Assembly (NCBI GenBank): GCA_046758845.1
Contig: JBHIBA010000007.1
Span: 1-45,331 of the forward strand
Direction: 5' to 3'
DNA from: JBHIBA01 sp046758845
Lineage (GTDB): Bacteria; UBA8248; JACPRG01; G963555815
Length of the DNA stretch: 45,331 nt
Position numbers and translations under genes: made by a program. Shown here in pieces: positions 18,169-25,788 of the stretch (positions are counted from its first letter, which is position 1; every line of letters starts with the position of its first letter). The notes under the pieces are model-generated. The model did no database searches, was not told the DNA's origin, and saw only the letters and a list, made by a program, of their open reading frames with translations.

Positions 18169-18197
18169 TTGACTTACGTGGGGAAGGGTCATACCAT
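18169..18197 (+). promoter_or_regulatory. Sigma70-type promoter for the MltD-like gene
   Basis: TTGACT at 18169-18174 and TACCAT at 18192-18197 are separated by 17 bases (5 of 6 and 4 of 6 consensus positions). Transcription from it would begin near 18204, leaving a very short leader before GTG 18215, so either the promoter or the start codon may be slightly off. Confidence 0.5.
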
Positions 18198-18214
18198 CTA
18201 GGGGGTCCGAAGCG

Positions 18215-19912
18215 GTGGGAGGACAGATAATCGAACGCGAATCTTTGAGTATCCCGAGAGGGCTGAATTTTTGGCGTTCTGCCTTTCGGGGGGTTCTTTT
18301 CCTTTCTTTCCTCGTTTCTCTAGCCGCCTGCACCGGTGTCCCCTTAAAGGGGGGGAGCGTCACTGGGCCGCTTCCTTTGCCCGAAGAGGCAAAGGAGGTT
18401 TTTCCCGAAGGTGAAGGGGAAGGCCTGGGCGCCGTATTCCCCGAGGTACCTCCGCTGCCGGGCTCCGCCGGGGCCCTGGGGGAAGAACCGCGGGACGAAA
18501 CCCCTTTATCTCGTTCGGCGGTGGGTTCCCCGGAAAAGCAGGTCGAACCCTCAGCCCCCATGCCCATTGGGCGGCTTTATCTGCCGCCGGATGGGGAGAA
18601 GCCCCCCCCTCGTGAAATTCCTGAACCTTCGAGTGAGCCCGCCGAGGAGGCCGAGGGAGAACAACCGGAAGGGGATACCCGGATCGAGAAGGACAGTGGG
18701 CCGCAAATCCCCATTGTCCTGAATGCGCAAGTTCGGTGGTTCATCCGGTATTTCTCCGGCCCCCACAGGAGCACGTTCGCCCGGTGGCTGGCGCGCTCCA
18801 CGCGCTACAATGACATGATGCGGCGGATTCTGCGGGAAGAAGGGGTTCCCGAAGACCTTATCTACGTCGCGCTCATCGAGAGCGGGTACAACCCGAAGGC
18901 GTACTCCTGGGCGGGGGCCAGCGGCATCTGGCAGTTCATGCGGTCCACGGCCCGGAGGTACGGTCTGCTGGTCAACTGGTGGATCGATGAGCGGCGCAAC
19001 CCGGTGAAGTCCACCCGGGCGGCGGCACGGTATTTCAAGGAGTTGCACGCCACCTTCCAGTCTTGGCATCTGGCCCAGGCGGGCTACAACGCAGGCCAGG
19101 GCAGGATCCAGCGTGGACTCCGCCGCTTACGAAGAAAAGATTTCTGGACGCTGGCCAAAACCAGATATATCAGCCGCGAAACCCGGAACTTTGTGCCGAA
19201 GTTTGTCGCCGCTTCCATCATCGCAAAAAACCCTGAGGCCTACGGGTTCCATGCCTTGGTCTATGAGGAACCTCTTCGGTTTGAAGAGGTCCCCGTTCCC
19301 CGGCCCACCGACCTGAGGCGGATCGCAGCCGCCGCAGGGGTCTCGATGCGGGCGATCCAGCGACTCAACCCCGATCTGCGCCGCTGGAAGACGCCCCCCA
19401 ACTACCCCGACTACAAAATCAAGGTTCCCCCGGGAACTTCGGAGAAAGTGGTCGAGGCCTTCCGCCGAAGGAAGTCCAAACGGTTCGCCCGCCGAGGGTA
19501 TCGTGTCCGAAGAGGGGATACCTTGGCAAAGATCGCCTATAGTCTGGGGACGACGGTCGAGGCCCTGGCCGAGCTCAATGACCTGAGGGATCCTGGACGG
19601 ATCTATGAAGGGCAGAAGCTCCTCACTCCGGCTGGGACGCGCGACGGCGCGAGGGCCGTCCGTTCCGCCTCTTCGAAGAAATCCGCGCGTAAAGCCCGCG
19701 CCAAGGCGAAGCCCCGGTTCCACGTCGTTCGGCCCGGAGAGACCCTGTGGGACATATCCGATCTATACGGGGTGCCTCTGAAAGACATCCTCGCCTGGAA
19801 TCGACTGCCGAAGGATGCCTGGATCCGTCCTGGAGACAAGATCCGCCTGTCATCCCAGGAGCGCCCGAACCGGACCCGCCTGAAACGACTCTCTCCCCTG
19901 CGGGAAGGATAA
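18215..19912 (+). CDS. MltD-like lytic transglycosylase, lipoprotein with two LysM domains
   Basis: 565 residues. The signal peptide ends in the lipobox LAAC with Cys39. A proline/glutamate-rich linker runs to about residue 165. The SLT domain follows: ALIESGYNPKAYSW holds the catalytic Glu222, then GASGIWQFM and QAGYNAGQGRI. LysM domains lie near 427-472 (VRRGDTLAKIA) and 503-550 (VRPGETLWDIS). It cleaves peptidoglycan glycan strands with formation of 1,6-anhydro ends and is expected on the inner face of the outer membrane. The GTG at 18215 is the likely start but TTG 18245 is possible. The linker is unusually long for MltD. Confidence 0.9.
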   Translation: MGGQIIERESLSIPRGLNFWRSAFRGVLFLSFLVSLAACTGVPLKGGSVTGPLPLPEEAKEVFPEGEGEGLGAVFPEVPPLPGSAGALGEEPRDETPLSRSAVGSPEKQVEPSAPMPIGRLYLPPDGEKPPPREIPEPSSEPAEEAEGEQPEGDTRIEKDSGPQIPIVLNAQVRWFIRYFSGPHRSTFARWLARSTRYNDMMRRILREEGVPEDLIYVALIESGYNPKAYSWAGASGIWQFMRSTARRYGLLVNWWIDERRNPVKSTRAAARYFKELHATFQSWHLAQAGYNAGQGRIQRGLRRLRRKDFWTLAKTRYISRETRNFVPKFVAASIIAKNPEAYGFHALVYEEPLRFEEVPVPRPTDLRRIAAAAGVSMRAIQRLNPDLRRWKTPPNYPDYKIKVPPGTSEKVVEAFRRRKSKRFARRGYRVRRGDTLAKIAYSLGTTVEALAELNDLRDPGRIYEGQKLLTPAGTRDGARAVRSASSKKSARKARAKAKPRFHVVRPGETLWDISDLYGVPLKDILAWNRLPKDAWIRPGDKIRLSSQERPNRTRLKRLSPLREG

Positions 19913-19964
19913 CGAATAACCTGGGCCCGGCAGCTTGGTCCCACCAAGCGGGGAGTCCGAGGCC

Positions 19965-21257
19965 CTAGTCTTTTGCGTCCAACGAGCCCCACTGGCCGCA
20001 GGACGGGCAGCGGCCACTCCACTCGTCAATCGTTTCGCCACAGGCCGAGCACCAAAATTTCCGGTTTTCGACGGGTCCAGTCGAGAGTTCTGAGTGGGCT
20101 GCGGAGAAGTCTTTCACGTCCAAGAGAGCGCGTGCGCGAAGAAGTTGGGTCTGCTGTGGGTATCTCTCCGGCGCAGAGAGGTTCTTGAGCTCCGCCAAGG
20201 CCTCTTCCGGCCGGCCTTCCTCAAGATGCGCCTCCGCCAGGCAGAGACGCACACGGTCATCGGAGGGGCACTTGCGCAGCGTCTTGCGCAGGGTCTGAAT
20301 CACCTCTTCGCCCGCGCCTTCGGTTTTTAACAAGGACATCACTCGGTGGAGGAAGACATAGACGAAGATTCTCTCGTATCCCTCCCGCCATACGCGGAGC
20401 GCCTTCCGGTTCTGTCCGGCGTTCCGATAGGCGTCTCCTAAGGCGACGCGTGCCGGAACACAATCGCCGTCGTTCCGGATGGCCCGCTGGAGGAGTTCCC
20501 TCCCTTCCTCCGACCGCCCGCTGTCCAGGCAACTGGACCCGGCCTCATAGAGAAGATTGGCGAAAAGTTTTCTGGCGTCGCCGTCCCAGGTTTCGCCGGG
20601 AAGCCGGAGAAGCGATTCCTGGACGTTGACGGCGGCCTCCCACTCTCCTTGTGAGACGTGATAGTCCCGCAGGCGCGCCAGCGGTACGGACTCTCCCTGG
20701 CCGGCCTGCCGGGCGCGTTCCCAAAGGGCCCTCAGGGCATCCGGTCGCCCCGTGCTGGCAAAGTCCTCCGCCAGGCTTTCCAACAGACGGAGGTCGTCGC
20801 TGCCGGCCTGAAGGGCCTTGCGGTGGAAGTCGAATGCGGAGGCCAGATTTCCGAGACGGCGCTGCAGGTCGCCGAATGCCAGCAGGGCGTTGGGATGGTT
20901 GGGATTCTTTCGCAGGGCGCGTTGGAAGGCTCGGCGGGCGAGAGGGAGATCTTCTGTGGAGAGGGCCGCAAGTCCGGACTGATACAGGTCCTCCGCCTCC
21001 TGGAGGCGGAGGTTCGTGCGGCGCTCGCGCCGTCTACGCCAGCCTTTCATGGCGCGGGAGGGCAGGTCGCTCAGGCTCGCGCCCAGGGCGCCGAGCAAGG
21101 CAGAGGCCAGCACGGCGACGACCAGGTGGACCTCGCGGCCGGGAAAGATGATCAGGCGGATGTCACCGGGGTTGCGCACCAGCAGGTAGAGACCGCCCAG
21201 CAGGAAGAGACCGCCAAGGAGGAGGGGAAGAAGGGTCAGAAGGAATCGAGCCAGCAT
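19965..21257 (-). CDS. lapB: LapB-like TPR protein with LapA-like N-terminal hairpin and zinc ribbon
   Basis: 430 residues. The N-terminus carries two hydrophobic helices around NPGDIRLIIFPGREVHLVV, the LapA/DUF1049 arrangement. TPR repeats fill the middle (LARRAFQRALRKNPNHPNAL and others). The end is a rubredoxin-like zinc ribbon with CSAC and CPSC. LapB (YciM) adjusts LPS synthesis by controlling turnover of LpxC, with the ribbon packing on the TPRs. In E. coli lapA and lapB are two adjacent genes; here both features are in one chain. It lies downstream of the dksA-like gene on the same strand. Confidence 0.8.
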   Translation of the reverse strand: MLARFLLTLLPLLLGGLFLLGGLYLLVRNPGDIRLIIFPGREVHLVVAVLASALLGALGASLSDLPSRAMKGWRRRRERRTNLRLQEAEDLYQSGLAALSTEDLPLARRAFQRALRKNPNHPNALLAFGDLQRRLGNLASAFDFHRKALQAGSDDLRLLESLAEDFASTGRPDALRALWERARQAGQGESVPLARLRDYHVSQGEWEAAVNVQESLLRLPGETWDGDARKLFANLLYEAGSSCLDSGRSEEGRELLQRAIRNDGDCVPARVALGDAYRNAGQNRKALRVWREGYERIFVYVFLHRVMSLLKTEGAGEEVIQTLRKTLRKCPSDDRVRLCLAEAHLEEGRPEEALAELKNLSAPERYPQQTQLLRARALLDVKDFSAAHSELSTGPVENRKFWCSACGETIDEWSGRCPSCGQWGSLDAKD

Positions 21258-21297
21258 GGACGCCCCGCGTCTTCAGGACAGGGAGGGAGTCTGCCCG

Positions 21298-21657
21298 TCA
21301 CGATTCGCGCGATGCCTGCTCGGCCTCGTTCTGGCAGGAAACGCAATATCTCGCATAGGGCATGACTTCCAGGCGCTTGGCCGGGATTTTTCCCTCGCAC
21401 CGCTCGCAGATCCCGTAGGAATTGCTCTCGATCTTCTCCAAAGCCATCTCGACCAGCCTGAACTGCTTCCTTTCCTTTTCGCCCAGGTCGATCAATATCT
21501 GGCGGGCATAGATCCCCGTCGCCTGGTCCGCAATGTCCTGTGTGCCGTCATCCCCCAGATCTTGGCTATCCCGCATGTACGCTCCGACGTCTCCAATCAA
21601 CGAGCGCCGGATCCCGAGTAATTTCTGGCGGTATTTTTCGAGACTCTTCTTGTTCAT
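21298..21657 (-). CDS. DksA/TraR-family zinc-finger protein
   Basis: 119 residues from ATG 21657. A long N-terminal coiled-coil region contains DIADQA, which matches the DxxDxA tip that DksA inserts in the RNA polymerase secondary channel. The C-terminal zinc finger has CERC and CVSC separated by 17 residues. It probably modulates transcription initiation with ppGpp, but shorter DksA-like members differ in function. The gene begins inside the last bases of rsfS, so the two are likely translated from one message. Confidence 0.85.
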   Translation of the reverse strand: MNKKSLEKYRQKLLGIRRSLIGDVGAYMRDSQDLGDDGTQDIADQATGIYARQILIDLGEKERKQFRLVEMALEKIESNSYGICERCEGKIPAKRLEVMPYARYCVSCQNEAEQASRES

Positions 21658-22118
21658 TGAGCGCTTCCCGTTCGAGACGTGGCCGGGTTCAGGCGGGTCT
21701 TCTCCGTTCGGTCCACGATAGTTTCTCCTGCGAGGTTCGTGAGCCTGCGCGCTCGGGCCCAAAGACGTTCGAGGTTGTAGAACTTGCGCGCTTCTTCGCT
21801 GAACACGTGGACGACGAGGTCGTCGTAATCCAGCAAGATCCAAGTCCCCTCGCCGGTCCCCTCTCGGGAGAGTGGCTCGACGCCGCATTCGGAAAGACGC
21901 TCGTCGATGGCTTCGGCGATGGCTTGCATCTGCCGGGCGTTCTGTCCGGTACACAGGAGGAAAAGGTCGGTGATCGTGGAGATCTTCCGAAGATCCAGTA
22001 TGACGATATCGTTCGCCTTCCTGTCCAACGCGGCCTGGTAGGCTAGCAGGCCCCTCCCCTCAGCGTCTAACCGGCTCTCTTTACGGGCTCGCAACTTGCC
22101 GTCCCGGCGCGTCCGCAT
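21654..22118 (-). CDS. rsfS: Ribosome silencing factor RsfS (Iojap)
   Basis: About 154 residues. KANDIVILDLRKISTITDLF and CTGQNARQMQAIAEAIDERL are the family core, followed by WILLDYDDLVVHVFSEEARK and YNLERLW. RsfS binds L14 and blocks subunit joining when nutrients are short. The start is uncertain: ATG 22118 overlaps the nadD end by about 38 bases, and TTG 22094 is an alternative. Position directly after nadD is the classic arrangement. The C-terminus extends about 30 residues past the usual end. Confidence 0.9.
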   Translation of the reverse strand: MRTRRDGKLRARKESRLDAEGRGLLAYQAALDRKANDIVILDLRKISTITDLFLLCTGQNARQMQAIAEAIDERLSECGVEPLSREGTGEGTWILLDYDDLVVHVFSEEARKFYNLERLWARARRLTNLAGETIVDRTEKTRLNPATSRTGSAQ

Positions 22119-22821
22119 AAAGCAGGCGCTCCAAAATGTATGCCTCGACGGGCTCGGGAACAAGATATTTTATGCTCCGGCCCGCAGCCAGGCGTTTTCG
22201 GATCAGGGAGGAAGAAACATCGAAGTAGGGGATATCTTTCAGCCAAATCTGCCGGCCGTGCGGGTCCACCCGCAGGCCCTCCGCCGCGACGCGGTTATCG
22301 AACCCCGAGCGTACGAAGACGGGCTCTCCGTAGCGCACCGTGACGGTTTCTTCCAGCAGCCCGATCATTCCATCGACCGAAAGCGTCGGGCGGCGCACGA
22401 CCACGAAGTGGGTCAATTGAAAGAGCTCTTCCACGTCCCGCCACGAGCCGATGCTCCGGAAGGCGTCCTGGCCGACGATGAAAAAGAACTCCGCCGCCGG
22501 TCCCTCCTCCTCGATCAGGGCCCGAAGCGTATCGATGGTGTAACTGACGCCCCCCCGGCGAATCTCCAGATCCCGCGCCTGCAACCTTGGATTGCTTCGC
22601 GCCGCCAGGGAAACCATGGAAAGCCGGTGTTCCGGCGAGAGGATGCCGTCGTCGTCCTTGAGCGGGGGCAAATTGGTGGGAATCAGCAGGACCTTCTCCA
22701 GATTGAAGTCCTTTCCCACCTCTTCTGCGGCCACCAGATGGCCCATATGGATGGGGTTGAACGTCCCCCCCAGGATGCCGACGCGGGGGCCGGGCCCGTC
22801 CAGGGTCTGGGGGTGGTTCAC
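22081..22821 (-). CDS. nadD: Nicotinate-nucleotide adenylyltransferase
   Basis: 246 residues. GILGGTFNPIHMGHLVAAEE carries the HxGH nucleotidyltransferase motif, and GVSYTIDTLRAL and EFFFIVGQDAFRSIGSW are typical of NadD. It adenylylates nicotinate mononucleotide in NAD synthesis. It starts at GTG 22821, overlapping the natural proB stop as GTGA, and overlaps rsfS at its end, so translational coupling is likely through the block. It is longer than most NadD proteins because of a short N-terminal extension. Confidence 0.93.
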   Translation of the reverse strand: MNHPQTLDGPGPRVGILGGTFNPIHMGHLVAAEEVGKDFNLEKVLLIPTNLPPLKDDDGILSPEHRLSMVSLAARSNPRLQARDLEIRRGGVSYTIDTLRALIEEEGPAAEFFFIVGQDAFRSIGSWRDVEELFQLTHFVVVRRPTLSVDGMIGLLEETVTVRYGEPVFVRSGFDNRVAAEGLRVDPHGRQIWLKDIPYFDVSSSLIRKRLAAGRSIKYLVPEPVEAYILERLLYADAPGRQVASP

Positions 22822-23989
22822 AGCCTGGGCGCCTCAGGGAGGAGAACGAGGTTATCCCGGTGGATGACCTCGTCGTATTCCTTGAAGCCGAGAATGGACC
22901 GGATGGCCGTCGTTCTTTGACCCTTGATCCGATCCAGGTCGGCGGAACCGTAGTTGACCAGCCCCTGGCGAACTCCTTCCCCTTGAGGGTGAAGCAGGCG
23001 GCCGAATCGCCGAAGGAGAAGTTTCCCTCCACCGCCACCACGCCGGAGGGGAGGAGGCTTCTCCCTTTCTCAATGAGGGCCACCCGGGCGCCCTCGTCCA
23101 CGAGGATGCGCCCTTGGGGCCTGCGCGCGAAGGCAATCCAGCTCTTGCGCCCCCTCAAAGGGGCGTCCTCCGCCCGGAAAAGCGTGCCGACTGGTTCTCC
23201 ATCGAGGATCGACCGAAGCACACCTTCCCGACGGCCTTCCGCCACCACGGACGGGATGCCGACTTCCGCCGCCGTCTTCACCGCCCGGAGCTTGCTTACC
23301 ATTCCCCCCAATCCGAACTCCCCTTTCCCCTTGTCCGCCATGGACTCGATGCGCTCGTTGATCCGGTCGACCTCCAGAATGAGTTGGGCCTTGAGGTCTT
23401 TCCGGGGGTTGGCCGTGTAGAGGCCTTCCACGTCCGTCAGGATGATGAGCAGGTCCGCCTCGACCATCGCCGTCATCAGGGAGGAGAGGATGTCGTTGTC
23501 CCCGAAGCGGATCTCCTCCACCGAAACCGTGTCGTTTTCATTGACAATCGGCAGGACGTCTTGGTCCAGCATGGCGAACACGGTGTTCCTGGCGTTGAGG
23601 AATCGGCCCCGGTGGTGCACGTCGTCATGGGTCAACAGGATCTGGCCCACCGTGATTCCCTCATCCTGGAACCCCCGCTGGTACGTCTGTATGAGCCGGC
23701 TCTGGCCGACCGCCGCAGCCGCCTGCTTGAGCGGCATGCTCGTGGGCTTCTCCTTCAGACCCAGGGCTTGAAGCCCTGCGCTCACCGCTCCCGAGGAGAC
23801 CAAGAGCACTTGGCGGCCATCGCGGCGAAGGTCCGTGAGCTGTCCGACGAGCGCGTGGACCGATGCCTCGTCCAACCCCGATCCCAGAGGCCCGGCCAGG
23901 ACGCTGCTGCCCACCTTGACGACGATTCGGCGGCACGACTTCAGGATGGCCCTGCCGCCGTGGTTTGCATCGCCGCCCTTTGTTTTCAT
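22818..23989 (-). CDS. proB: Glutamate 5-kinase with a frameshift in the PUA domain
   Basis: The kinase domain is intact: VVKVGSSVLAG, SSGAVSAGL, VNENDTVSVEEIRFGDNDIL and FGLGGMVSKLRAVKTAAEVG. It phosphorylates glutamate, the first step of proline synthesis. Near codon 341 (22962-22966, a run of four G on the coding strand) one base is missing: the frame then leaves the PUA sequence, while the next frame continues LVNYGSADLDRIKGQRTTAI and ends at the TGA at 22818-22820, which overlaps the nadD start. Restoring one base gives about 390 residues. Without it the chain runs on to 22295 through the nadD region in the wrong frame. The ATG at 23989 overlaps the obg stop (ATGA). A homopolymer sequencing error is the simplest cause. 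Confidence 0.9.
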
Positions 23990-24990
23990 GAAATCAGCGC
24001 TTCTTTGCGGGTGAGCACTCGACGAACGGCCTTCAGCAACTGGGCGATCCCTTCCCCCGTAGCAGCGGAAATGGGATAGACATCCTTCCGGCCGGTCGCC
24101 GCAATGAAATCGGCGAGGGATTCAGAGGCTGCGGGCAGGTCAATCTTGTTTGGGACGATGAGAACGGGCTTTTCCCCAAGAGATGCATCGAAGCGGACCA
24201 GTTCTTCCGACACGCTCCGGAAGTTGTCGGCGGGCGTGCCTTCGGGCGGGCACAGGTCCATCACATGCACCAGGACCTTCGTCCTCAGGATGTGTTGAAG
24301 GAAGCGGAACCCGAGACCTTTTCCCTCGTGCGCCCCCTCGATGAGGCCGGGAATGTCCGCGGCGACACAAGAGCGGAAGTCCCCCAGGTCAACCACGCCC
24401 AGAACCGGCTCCAAGGTCGAGAACGGATAGCCGGCGATGCGGGGCCGGGAAGCGGAGATCCGGGCCAGGAGGGATGACTTGCCTGCGTTGGGCGCGCCGA
24501 CAATTCCAACGTCGGCCAGGAGCCGGAGTTCGAAGAGTAGATTTCTGCTCTCGCCCGCCCGGCCGTCCTCTGCGATTCGCGGGGCGCGACGGGTTGGGGA
24601 CTTAAATTTCGAATTCCCCCTTCCGCCGCGGCCTCCTCGCGCGACGACGACTTCATCGCCTTCGTGGGCGAGGTCGGCCAAGACTTGGCCCGTATCCTCG
24701 TCGGTCACCACCGTCCCGACGGGAACTCCCACCAGGGCGTCTTTCCCCCTTCGGCCGTGCTGTTCCTTGCCTTGGCCGTGGGCGCCCCTTTCCGCTGACA
24801 CTTGGCGCCGGTATCGAAAGGCCAAAAGGGTGTTCAATGAGGAGGATGCCCTCAGGGTGACGTTTCCGCCGTCGCCGCCGTCGCCGCCGTCCGGACCGCC
24901 CCGGGGGACATACTTCTCGCGACGGAAGCTGATGCAGCCCCGGCCGCCGTCTCCCCCCTGCACGGTGATCCGGGCCGAGTCAATGAACAT
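23986..24990 (-). CDS. obg: Obg GTPase (CgtA)
   Basis: 334 residues. The glycine-rich Obg fold fills the N-terminal half (GGDGGRGCISFRREKYVPRG). The G domain shows GAPNAGKSSLL (G1), the switch segment, VAADIPGLIEGAHEG (G3) and IVPNKIDLP (G4). The C-terminal extension found in some orthologues is missing. Obg assists 50S subunit maturation and senses ppGpp. It sits directly after rpmA and before proB, with an ATGA overlap to proB. Confidence 0.95.
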   Translation of the reverse strand: MFIDSARITVQGGDGGRGCISFRREKYVPRGGPDGGDGGDGGNVTLRASSSLNTLLAFRYRRQVSAERGAHGQGKEQHGRRGKDALVGVPVGTVVTDEDTGQVLADLAHEGDEVVVARGGRGGRGNSKFKSPTRRAPRIAEDGRAGESRNLLFELRLLADVGIVGAPNAGKSSLLARISASRPRIAGYPFSTLEPVLGVVDLGDFRSCVAADIPGLIEGAHEGKGLGFRFLQHILRTKVLVHVMDLCPPEGTPADNFRSVSEELVRFDASLGEKPVLIVPNKIDLPAASESLADFIAATGRKDVYPISAATGEGIAQLLKAVRRVLTRKEALIS

Positions 24991-25001
24991 TTCCCGCAGG
25001 G

Positions 25002-25271
25002 CTATTCGGATTCAGACGGGACCTCGGCGACATGAACGAATTTCCGCTTGCCACGCCGACTCTGGAATTGCACCAGGCCCCTTCTTTTGGCGAATAGGGT
25101 GTAGTCGCCGCCCGTCCCGACGCCCTCGCCCGCGTAATAGGAGGTGCCGCGCTGCCGGACCAGGATGGTTCCGGCTTCGACGAATTGACCGCTGTGCCGC
25201 TTGATCCCGAGCCGTTTTCCCCGACTGTCGCGTCCGTTTTGTGAACTGCCGGCAGCTTTCTTATGAGCCAT
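25002..25271 (-). CDS. rpmA: 50S ribosomal protein L27
   Basis: 89 residues. The start MAHKKAAGSSQNGRDSRGKR is the normal L27 N-terminus that reaches the peptidyl-transferase centre; no Firmicutes-type cleaved extension is present. YYAGEGVGTGGDYTLFAKR and the basic segment after it complete the family. It lies 12 bases after rplU and 11 bases before obg, in one transcript. Confidence 0.97.
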   Translation of the reverse strand: MAHKKAAGSSQNGRDSRGKRLGIKRHSGQFVEAGTILVRQRGTSYYAGEGVGTGGDYTLFAKRRGLVQFQSRRGKRKFVHVAEVPSESE

Positions 25272-25283
25272 CCTCTTATCCTC

Positions 25284-25598
25284 TCAGGAAGAGGTAATAT
25301 CTGTGATCCGCACTGCCGTGAAAGGTTGTCTGTGTCCCTTCTTGCGGCGGTAGTTCTTGCGTCTCTTTTTCTTGAAGACGATGATCTTGCGGTCGCGCCC
25401 CTGATCGACAATCACGCCTTTCACACGGGCGTCCTTGAGGTCCCGGAGAGAAACCGCCAGGCCCTCGCCTTCGCCGACCGCCACCACTTTGGGAAAGGTC
25501 ACTTCATGGCCGACGTCGCCCTCTATCTTCTGCAGGCGGACGACATCGCCCTGAGAAACGCGATACTGATGTCCGCCGCAGTCTATGACTGCATACAC
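25284..25598 (-). CDS. rplU: 50S ribosomal protein L21
   Basis: 104 residues. MYAVIDCGGHQYRVSQGDVV opens the family and the basic KKKRRKNYRRKKGHRQPFT contacts 23S rRNA. The start is GTG at 25598 with GGGGAGAG about six bases upstream. It is the first gene of the rplU-rpmA-obg-proB-nadD-rsfS-dksA series. Confidence 0.97.
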   Translation of the reverse strand: MYAVIDCGGHQYRVSQGDVVRLQKIEGDVGHEVTFPKVVAVGEGEGLAVSLRDLKDARVKGVIVDQGRDRKIIVFKKKRRKNYRRKKGHRQPFTAVRITDITSS

Positions 25599-25693
25599 TC
25601 TGTCACTCTCCCCGCGGGGCTAAGCCTCCGTCAAAATACGCTGCCGCGACGCATTGTGGTACAGGAGTCACGGTCCAATTACCAAAACATCCA

Positions 25694-25722
25694 AATTTAG
25701 CCTCTCTCGGCGGCCGTGTCAA
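25694..25722 (-). promoter_or_regulatory. Promoter of the rplU-rpmA-obg operon
   Basis: On the minus strand TTGACA (25722-25717) and TAAATT (25699-25694) are separated by 17 bases: a full -35 and a 4-of-6 -10. Transcription would start near 25687, leaving a leader of about 90 bases before rplU that could hold an L21 autoregulatory structure. Confidence 0.75.
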
Positions 25723-25728
25723 GGAGGA

Positions 25729-25769
25729 ATTCGTCTCTGTGCGGACGAATCCCCTGATTTTCCAAGGGG
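25729..25769 (-). terminator. Two adjacent inverted repeats after the TRAP permease gene
   Basis: ATTCGTC (25729-25735) pairs with GACGAAT (25744-25750) around eight bases; next to it CCCCT (25751-25755) pairs with AGGGG (25765-25769). They lie between the permease stop and the rplU promoter. No T-run follows, so they may be weak or factor-assisted termination signals. Confidence 0.45.
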
Positions 25770-25788
25770 TTACGACGGTGCGGAAAAG

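Noticed and set aside
22295..22960. C-terminal extension of proB running through nadD
   Set aside because: Produced by the frameshift at about 22964; the sequence is out of frame with a clear nadD gene and has no natural composition.
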